NCBI GenBank assembly: GCA_946480535.1
Contig: CAMLKA010000033.1
Span: forward strand, 1-10,599
Reading direction: 5' to 3'
Origin: an uncultured Candidatus Saccharibacteria bacterium
GTDB taxonomy: Bacteria; Patescibacteria; Saccharimonadia; Saccharimonadales; UBA1547
DNA: 10,599 nt
Within the stretch, counting starts at the first letter, position 1. Each line of letters starts with the position of its first letter. Below the pieces are notes generated by a model. It saw only the letters and a list, made by a program, of their open reading frames with translations, was not told the DNA's origin and did not search any database. The translations under genes were made by a program, and so were the position numbers. This document shows, one piece after another, positions 5,847-10,599 of this stretch.

Positions 5847-7493
5847 ATGAGGATATCGCAGAAAGCCAAATACGGTTTGGCAGTTCCGCTTTTCGTAGTT
5901 GCGTCGGTTGTAACGCAATTTACTCAAGTTATACCAACCTATGCTGCAACACTTACCTGGACGGGTAGTGGTGACGGCACAACATTTAGCGACGGCGCTA
6001 ACTGGAGCACCGGCAACGCCCCTGTCAACGGTGATGCACTTACCTTCGGCGTAGCTGGCCTTTCAGCACAACGCGTCCTTGATAATGACATCTCTGGACT
6101 TACACTTGTGGGTATTACTTTCAGTGGAAACGCTGATAGCTACAATTCATACACCCTCCAAGGTGACCCTATTACTGTTTCTGGTGCGATCTCAAACACA
6201 ACAACTGGTGCAAATGCCGACTACGCAACGCCAGTCATCCAAAACAACCTTGTTCTTAACGGCAACACGACCGTTGATGGTGTAAATATCGGTACTACCG
6301 GTACAACGCTGAACCTTCAGTCACACAACCTTACTATTTCTGGTAGCCAGGGCTGTGGCCAAACACTTTACAGCAACCTCACTGGTTCTGGTCAGCTGCA
6401 GCTTAACGCAGATGGCGTAAACGTTCGCGGTACGAACGGCAGCGGCTACACCGGGGCAATCATCGTGGCAGGTAAGGCGTACTTTGCGCCGACTGCATTT
6501 GGTTCTGCGGCATCAGCGACAACCGTTTCTGGTTCTGGTGAGCTCGCCGTAGTACACGGTTCAGACGCAACAATTACTGAACCTCTTAACTTCAGCGGTT
6601 CTGGATCATTTGGTTCGCACCAAAACTTCTATGGCTGTGCTGGTGGAAGTGGTTCTGCCGTAAAGCTTACAACAACAGGGGAAGTTCGTCTTACGAGTAA
6701 TTTCATCTACAACGGATACAATAACTTCGTTGTCGGCGGAACTTACACAACAAACGGCTTTAGCTTCACTGTTGCTGGTGGTTCAAACGGTACCCTTACC
6801 CTTCCTGGCGGCGAAGTAAGTGCCCCTGAAGAAACGATTCCACTCGATGGCACTTCATCAACCTACGTAAACGTTGGAAACAAGCAGACTGCAGTACTGA
6901 ACGGAACTCGTGATGGTATTGGCGTCCTGAGCGGCGGAATCATTAAGGGAACCGGAACCGCAACGACCCTCTCTGTCGATGACGGTGCGATTGTTGCCCC
7001 TGGTAACTCACCAGGTACCCTTACTGTTCTTGAATCACTAACGCTTAGCGGTACCTACCAAGCTGAACTCCTTAACAGTACAACCTACGACAAGCTTGCT
7101 GTTGGTGAGAACTACAGCGGTGGCGGCAACGCAGTCTTCCTTAACGCTGGTGCAACTCTCGACGTAGTCCTCTACGACGGCTGGAGCATTACCCAAGGCG
7201 ACACCTTTACTATCATCGATAACCTCAGCTCAACTGCGGTAACCGGAACCTTCGAAGGTATTGCAGAAGGTACCCAAATTGTTGTTGACGGTATTACCTT
7301 CAGCGTGAGCTACGTAGGTGGCGACGGCAACGACGTTGTTCTTACTGCCCTTAACACCGGTACCGACCCAGGCACTCCAAACACTGGTGTTCAACGCTTC
7401 ATCGCAAGCAACCCAATTGTTCTTGCTGTACTCGGTCTTGTATCTGCTGGTCTTCTGATCGCAATCGCGCTTCGTCGCAAAAGCACCCGATAA
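5847..7493 (+). CDS. Sortase-anchored surface protein with autotransporter-passenger-like beta repeats
   Basis: A 548-residue secreted protein. Residues 1-33 form a Sec signal peptide (basic start, hydrophobic core, cleavage after TYA). The mature part is rich in Gly, Thr, Asn and Ser. It begins with a WTGSGDGTTFSDGANW / APVNGDALTF pattern (38-67) and ends with PGNSPGTL (385-392) and YVGGDGNDVVL (489-499), the style of autotransporter-associated beta-strand repeat proteins, so a long beta-helix is likely. Two cysteines (170, 264) could form a disulfide. Instead of a beta-barrel, the C-terminus has a sorting signal: TPNTG (510-514), a hydrophobic helix (about 519-541) and a basic tail (RRKSTR). 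It should be cut by a sortase between Thr and Gly and joined to the cell envelope. A sortase gene follows after a hairpin. Codon choice (many CTT, GGT and AAC) differs from its neighbours, as in highly expressed genes. Ligand or adhesion target is unknown. Confidence 0.85.
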   Translation: MRISQKAKYGLAVPLFVVASVVTQFTQVIPTYAATLTWTGSGDGTTFSDGANWSTGNAPVNGDALTFGVAGLSAQRVLDNDISGLTLVGITFSGNADSYNSYTLQGDPITVSGAISNTTTGANADYATPVIQNNLVLNGNTTVDGVNIGTTGTTLNLQSHNLTISGSQGCGQTLYSNLTGSGQLQLNADGVNVRGTNGSGYTGAIIVAGKAYFAPTAFGSAASATTVSGSGELAVVHGSDATITEPLNFSGSGSFGSHQNFYGCAGGSGSAVKLTTTGEVRLTSNFIYNGYNNFVVGGTYTTNGFSFTVAGGSNGTLTLPGGEVSAPEETIPLDGTSSTYVNVGNKQTAVLNGTRDGIGVLSGGIIKGTGTATTLSVDDGAIVAPGNSPGTLTVLESLTLSGTYQAELLNSTTYDKLAVGENYSGGGNAVFLNAGATLDVVLYDGWSITQGDTFTIIDNLSSTAVTGTFEGIAEGTQIVVDGITFSVSYVGGDGNDVVLTALNTGTDPGTPNTGVQRFIASNPIVLAVLGLVSAGLLIAIALRRKSTR

Positions 7494-7515
7494 CAGTAGT
7501 CATAGAAAATAAGCG

Positions 7516-7542
7516 TAAGCGGGTCTTTGATAGGCCCGCTTA
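7516..7542 (+). terminator. Hairpin between the surface protein and sortase genes
   Basis: A 10-bp stem (TAAGCGGGTC with GGCCCGCTTA) closes a 7-base loop. It includes one U-G pair that exists only in the plus-strand RNA. It lies 23 bases after the stop codon. There is no T-tract after it, so termination may be partial. The loop and the 3' arm overlap the putative promoter of the sortase gene. Confidence 0.5.
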
Positions 7543-7554
7543 CTCGGTTAGAAT
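7527..7554 (+). promoter_or_regulatory. Putative promoter of the sortase gene
   Basis: TTGATA (7527-7532) and TAGAAT (7549-7554) are spaced by 16 bases. The -10 ends 8 bases before the ATG at 7563, so the leader would be only a few bases. AGGA (7555-7558) could serve as a ribosome site only if transcription starts unusually early. The -35 sits in the loop of the upstream hairpin. Confidence 0.5.
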
Positions 7555-7562
7555 AGGATAAG

Positions 7563-8606
7563 ATGCAAACCATGCCATCCCCAGGAAGCCAACGAGGATC
7601 CATCCGCCCGCCCGCACGTGATACGGGTGTTGCCCCACGTCCCGTAGGGCCTCCGGTGCGCCGTCCGGGTTCGATGGACGGGGTGGTAAAGGTTGCGAAG
7701 ACTGAGGTTGTGCCGGTTGTAGCACCTCCCACGCCCGCGCCTACTGTAGCGCCGGCTCCGGCCGCTCCTGTGCTTTCCGAGGCAGCCCCGACTCCAGCAA
7801 AAGAGGCGCCGTCGCTTGAGTCGAAGCTTGAAGCTGAGCTCGCAAAGCCTGCCGAGGTCAAGCTTGATCGAAAGGCGAGGCGTGCCCAGAAACGTGCCGC
7901 TAAGCAGGAAGCCCAAGGGCCAATGGGAAATGGGCGACGGTTTGAACGGAAACGATTCTTCTTGATTGCAATTGCGATAATTGTGCTGCTTGTTACCGCG
8001 TACATTGCGTATGACACGTGGATGGCGAATAACCGCGCCCAGGCAGTGCTGACCAACCAGGCCAACGCTTCGACGAACCCTTCAGATTGGGCGAAAGAAG
8101 ATGAGGGCCAAGACGAAAGCGAGCCACAGGCGAATGCGCTTGATAGCTATGTTGTTGAAGCGAGTATGCCACGAGCGCTGTATATCGATAAGCTCGATGT
8201 TACGGCCCGAGTGATGCCGATGTCGGTGAATACCGATGGCAGCATTCAAGCGCCAAAGAATATCTTTGATTCCGGTTGGTATAACGGCAGCGTAAAGCCA
8301 GGTGAGACAGGGGCGATGTTTATTGATGGTCATGCCTCGGGGCCAACGCGACAGGGCTTATTTGCTTACCTAGATACGCTTACTGAAGGCGATGAGCTTC
8401 AGGTGGAAAAGGGAGACGGCGAGAAACTGACCTACCGCGTGGTGCACGTTGAGACCGTTCCATTGAGTGACGTTGATATGCGAAAAGTGTTGTTGCCGTA
8501 TGAAAATGCCTCGAAAGCACTGAATTTGATGACCTGTACGGGAAAGTGGCTGCCACTTGAGAAAACCTATGACCACCGCGTGATCGTGTACACCGAGCAA
8601 GTTTAA
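7563..8606 (+). CDS. Class F-like sortase with long Pro/Ala-rich cytoplasmic extension
   Basis: Sortases are membrane-bound cysteine transpeptidases that cleave a C-terminal sorting motif and transfer the protein to a wall or lipid-linked amine. This 347-residue protein has a single membrane helix (about 131-151) after a basic stretch, and the catalytic domain lies outside the membrane (about 200-347). Catalytic residues are in the expected order: His257 in DGHASG, Cys325 in LMTCTG and Arg339 in YDHRV. The surrounding pattern (IDKLDVTARV, then DSGWYNGSVKPGETGAMF, LFAYLDTLTEGDELQV and TCTGKW) resembles class F sortases, though the class assignment is tentative. Residues 1-130 are unusual: Pro/Ala-rich repeats of low complexity, then a charged helix-forming stretch (about 84-118), all predicted cytoplasmic. 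Most sortases have only a short tail here. Its likely substrate is the TPNTG protein encoded just upstream; other substrates elsewhere are possible. The start follows from the promoter; ATG at codon 4 is an alternative. Confidence 0.88.
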   Translation: MQTMPSPGSQRGSIRPPARDTGVAPRPVGPPVRRPGSMDGVVKVAKTEVVPVVAPPTPAPTVAPAPAAPVLSEAAPTPAKEAPSLESKLEAELAKPAEVKLDRKARRAQKRAAKQEAQGPMGNGRRFERKRFFLIAIAIIVLLVTAYIAYDTWMANNRAQAVLTNQANASTNPSDWAKEDEGQDESEPQANALDSYVVEASMPRALYIDKLDVTARVMPMSVNTDGSIQAPKNIFDSGWYNGSVKPGETGAMFIDGHASGPTRQGLFAYLDTLTEGDELQVEKGDGEKLTYRVVHVETVPLSDVDMRKVLLPYENASKALNLMTCTGKWLPLEKTYDHRVIVYTEQV

Positions 8607-8627
8607 GACTATTTAAAACGCGAGCGG

Positions 8628-8633
8628 TATAAT
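8628..8633 (+). promoter_or_regulatory. -10 element before the beta-lactamase-fold protein gene
   Basis: A perfect TATAAT ends 9 bases before the ATG at 8643. AGGGAAA (8634-8640) fills the gap and could act as a ribosome site only if the transcript starts close to the -10. The -35 region is weak (AAGACT at 17-base spacing). It lies 21 bases after the sortase stop codon, with no clear terminator between. Confidence 0.5.
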
Positions 8634-8642
8634 AGGGAAAGC

Positions 8643-10433
8643 ATGAGACACGAAAACGAACATCTGTCATCGGCGCGGTTGCGTACGCGTAGGGAGCGAT
8701 ATCGTTCTTCGAGGCGGCCTCGTTCCAAGGTGTACGCGCGCTTCCTTGGAAGCCGTAAGCGGCTGATTATTACTGCTCTTGTGGTGCTGTTGGTGCCTAT
8801 TGTGTTGGTCCAGCTTTTTTGGTCGACAACTTCCCTACTACCAAACACGTATGTTGGTTCGGTGAACCTCAGTACTATGGATAAACCCGAGGCGGCTGAA
8901 AAGCTCAATAAAGCCTACGCTGAAACAGTAGCGCCGGTGTATTTTAGCGATAGCGATGAAGTGGTGGTTGAGCCCACCTTAAGCCAGCTTGGGTATACCG
9001 TCGATAACGCCGAGCGTGTTGACCAGTATTCATATCCGTTTGTTGCGCGCCTGGTGCCGTATTCGCTGTTTTTCTATTCAGTATTTATGGGAAAGGGCGA
9101 GCCTGAAGTTTCACGCGATAGCGAATCGTTTAGCCAGTATGTTGAAGCGCGGTTTGGGGCGGATTGTGAGTTTGAACCTCAGAATGGTACCATTGCGATT
9201 CGCGACGGCGAGCTGAAGGTGATTGATGCCAGCCGTGGCGGATCGTGTGAATTTAATGAGCTCAAAAGCGCGCTTGAGAAAGTAAGCGCCCGTCTTGATC
9301 AGCCGAAGATTGAAATTGACGGCACTTCAACGGCGCCTGAGATCTCTACGAAGATGGCAGAGGAAGAGTACGACCGCCTTATGAAAGAACTGGGTGACGG
9401 CGTTGCGCTTAAGGTGCAAGATAAAACCGAAACGATTTTCAAGGATGACCTGAAGCAGTGGATTGAATACTCGGTGAAAGACGGCAAGCTGTCGCTAGGT
9501 ATTGCCGGTGACGCGGCGGCCCCATGGCTTGAAGAAAAGTACCGCGAGAAGTTTACGTTTGACGCGGGGACAACCGTTGTGACGCTGAAAGACTACAAGG
9601 AATCGTCGCGCGAATCGGGAAAGAACGGTAGTTCACTGAACACCGGTGCAACCATCGAGCAACTCACGAAAGACCTGCGCGGTGAGCAAGACGAATCAAC
9701 ACTGATGATTGATACCATTCAACCGAACATTGAATATACGCGCACCTATAGCCCAAGCGACGCCAAGCTTTCAGCGGTTATGAAAGACTATGCCGAATCA
9801 CACGCCGGCGTGTATGGAGTGAAGATGGTAGAACTGTCGGGTGACCGCCGCAACGCTTCGTACAATGCAACGAAGGTATTTACAACCGCCAGCACCTACA
9901 AAATGTTCGTCGCTTACAGTGTACTGCTTCGTATTGAAAGCGGTGAATGGAGCTGGGATATGCCGAGCTACGGCGGGCTCAGCGTTTCAACCTGTTTCGA
10001 CCGTATGTTGAAGCTTTCGAACAACGAGTGCGCCGTGTGGTTCTTGCTCGATATCAGCTACGCTACCGTGACCGCTGAAGCGCACGCCCTTGGCGCAACC
10101 AACACTAACTTCAACCGCAGTACCGGCATTAGCTCCACCGCCGAAGATGAAGCGCACTTCTTGAGCCTGCTCTATACCGGCCAGATGCTCCGTGAACAAT
10201 CCAGCCGCGACCGGTTCATCTCAACTATGAAGGGGAATGTCTACGTTGCCGGAATCCCAACTGGCATTCCAAACGCCACCATTGCCGACAAGGTGGGCTT
10301 CCTGGATGGATTGCTGCACGACGCAGCAATTGTGTACAGCCCGAAGGGCGATTACGTACTGATTGTCATGACCGATAATGCCAGCTGGGCCAACATCGCC
10401 GAGCTCGCCGGCGAAATCGAAGCCGCTCGTTAG
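8643..10433 (+). CDS. Membrane-anchored VanW/YoaR-like protein with class A beta-lactamase-fold domain
   Basis: This 596-residue protein has a strongly basic cytoplasmic start (residues 1-40, many Arg) and one membrane helix (about 41-60); the rest is extracytoplasmic. Residues 70-350 look like two YoaR/VanW-associated putative peptidoglycan-binding modules. The first opens GSVNLSTMDKPEAAEKLN (72-89) and contains a Cys pair (175, 202) near SRGG; the second spans about 235-318. The C-terminal domain (about 370-596) has the serine-enzyme fold of Beta-lactamase2/PBP proteins: SxxK as STYK (417-420), an SDN-like SNN (459-461), and K-V-G (550-552) in place of KTG. I see no obvious counterpart of the class A Glu166/ExxLN motif. 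This favours a peptidoglycan D,D-peptidase, transpeptidase or binding role over drug hydrolysis. Placement after a sortase and its substrate fits a cell-wall function. Frame and length are intact. The exact activity is unknown. Confidence 0.82.
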   Translation: MRHENEHLSSARLRTRRERYRSSRRPRSKVYARFLGSRKRLIITALVVLLVPIVLVQLFWSTTSLLPNTYVGSVNLSTMDKPEAAEKLNKAYAETVAPVYFSDSDEVVVEPTLSQLGYTVDNAERVDQYSYPFVARLVPYSLFFYSVFMGKGEPEVSRDSESFSQYVEARFGADCEFEPQNGTIAIRDGELKVIDASRGGSCEFNELKSALEKVSARLDQPKIEIDGTSTAPEISTKMAEEEYDRLMKELGDGVALKVQDKTETIFKDDLKQWIEYSVKDGKLSLGIAGDAAAPWLEEKYREKFTFDAGTTVVTLKDYKESSRESGKNGSSLNTGATIEQLTKDLRGEQDESTLMIDTIQPNIEYTRTYSPSDAKLSAVMKDYAESHAGVYGVKMVELSGDRRNASYNATKVFTTASTYKMFVAYSVLLRIESGEWSWDMPSYGGLSVSTCFDRMLKLSNNECAVWFLLDISYATVTAEAHALGATNTNFNRSTGISSTAEDEAHFLSLLYTGQMLREQSSRDRFISTMKGNVYVAGIPTGIPNATIADKVGFLDGLLHDAAIVYSPKGDYVLIVMTDNASWANIAELAGEIEAAR

Positions 10434-10436
10434 GTA

Positions 10437-10465
10437 TTGACTACCTCTGGTGAGAACGTTATAAT
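10437..10465 (+). promoter_or_regulatory. Promoter of the tRNA-Asn gene
   Basis: TTGACT (10437-10442) and TATAAT (10460-10465) are separated by exactly 17 bases, the best match to a housekeeping sigma70-type promoter in the window. It begins 3 bases after the TAG stop of the preceding gene. Transcription would start near 10472, about 50 bases before the mature tRNA. Confidence 0.8.
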
Positions 10466-10488
10466 AACCCAAGCTCCGTATGTTATAT

Positions 10489-10527
10489 CGGAATTCGCCC
10501 GGCCCCGCGCCGAGCACGAATATTCCG
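10489..10527 (+). other. Inverted repeat in the tRNA leader overlapping the tRNA 5' end
   Basis: CGGAAT (10489-10494) pairs with ATTCCG (10522-10527), and TCG (10495-10497) with CGA (10517-10519) across a 2-base bulge. A small inner CGGC/GCCG hairpin lies at 10500-10512. The right arm includes the first four bases of the mature tRNA, so this fold would compete with the acceptor stem before 5' processing. The pairing is clear from sequence; biological relevance is not shown. Confidence 0.4.
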
Positions 10528-10598
10528 GCGTAGCTCAGTGGTAGAGCAAGAAGCTGTTAACTTCGAGGTCGCTGGTTCGAGTCCAGCCGCCGGAGCCA
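10524..10598 (+). tRNA. tRNA-Asn (anticodon GUU)
   Basis: A full cloverleaf is readable. The acceptor stem pairs TCCGGCG (10524-10530) with CGCCGGA (10588-10594). The D arm is GCTCAGTGGTAGAGC. The anticodon loop CTGTTAA carries GTT, with a 4-bp GAAG/CTTC stem and an A-G pair at its base. The variable loop is 5 bases, and the T arm GCTGGTTCGAGTCCAGC contains the standard TTCGA. Discriminator G is at 10595 and CCA is encoded at 10596-10598. GUU decodes both asparagine codons AAC and AAU. The body is 72 bases plus CCA. The gene has its own promoter at 10437-10465; the window ends one base after CCA, so any co-transcribed tRNA downstream is unseen. Confidence 0.95.
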
Positions 10599-10599
10599 A

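Noticed and set aside
5847..7493. A type V autotransporter
   Set aside because: There is no C-terminal beta-barrel; the protein ends in a sorting motif, one helix and a basic tail.
7391..8065. A 224-codon open frame on the minus strand opposite the end of the surface protein and the start of the sortase
   Set aside because: Its Ala/Ser/Gly- and Arg-rich translation is the reverse shadow of the Pro/Ala-rich sortase extension; it spans two real genes and a terminator, and shows no family pattern.
8609..8908. A 99-codon minus-strand frame opposite the start of the beta-lactamase-fold gene
   Set aside because: It covers the promoter, signal region and Arg-rich start of a well-supported gene, with no ribosome site or family match.
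8643..10433. An antibiotic-resistance class A beta-lactamase
   Set aside because: The protein is about twice the usual size, is membrane-anchored, has wall-binding-like modules, and departs from the SDN and KTG motifs.
1..10599. CRISPR array, insertion sequence or long repeats
   Set aside because: No regularly spaced direct repeats, transposase-like frame or terminal inverted repeats were seen on either strand.
1..10599. Alternative genetic code with TGA read as glycine
   Set aside because: TGA ends several genes at sensible family lengths, including the ATGA overlap at 5308-5311, and no family motif needs read-through of TGA.

Overview
The window looks like a chromosomal segment of a bacterium with a single membrane and a sortase-decorated surface, most plausibly a member of the Patescibacteria/CPR such as a Saccharibacterium (TM7). 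This lineage call is an inference from gene content: a class F-like sortase beside its own substrate, a membrane-anchored beta-lactamase-fold protein, a LexA-type DNA-binding protein without a protease domain, and compact genes with very short leaders. TGA acts as an ordinary stop at the ends of several genes, so the TGA-as-glycine code of Gracilibacteria does not apply. No outer-membrane machinery is seen.

Left part (1-1020, minus strand): two small genes of unknown function. One (88-432) encodes a soluble 114-residue protein with a strong ribosome binding site. The other (542-976) encodes a three-helix membrane protein with a His-rich tail. Each ends in a GC-rich hairpin whose G-U pairs form only in the minus-strand RNA. 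Both genes favour C-ending codons more than their neighbours do.

Central part (1022-5748): a surface polysaccharide locus arranged around a divergent control region (about 3857-3970). Leftward runs a tight set: a ribbon-helix-helix DNA-binding protein, a polyprenyl-phosphate sugar-1-phosphate transferase that loads the first sugar onto the lipid carrier, and a GT4 glycosyltransferase that probably adds a later sugar. Rightward runs a Wzy/WaaL-type membrane polymerase or ligase, whose stop codon overlaps the start of a LexA-like winged-helix protein with no autocleavage domain. Both arms therefore carry a candidate regulator.

Right part (5847-10433, plus strand): a cell-surface module of three consecutive genes, each with its own promoter-like sequence. 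First is a secreted protein built like an autotransporter passenger but ending in a TPNTG sorting signal, a membrane helix and a basic tail. Second is a sortase with His, Cys and Arg in the expected order and a long Pro/Ala-rich cytoplasmic extension. Third is a membrane-anchored protein with a VanW/YoaR-like N-terminal half and a class A beta-lactamase/transpeptidase-like C-terminal domain. The simplest reading is that the sortase attaches the passenger-like protein to the wall and the third protein acts on, or binds, peptidoglycan.

The window ends with a tRNA-Asn(GUU) gene with encoded CCA, driven by a near-consensus sigma70-type promoter that begins a few bases after the preceding stop codon. 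No insertion sequence, CRISPR array or rRNA was seen. No stretch longer than 300 bases lacks a gene.
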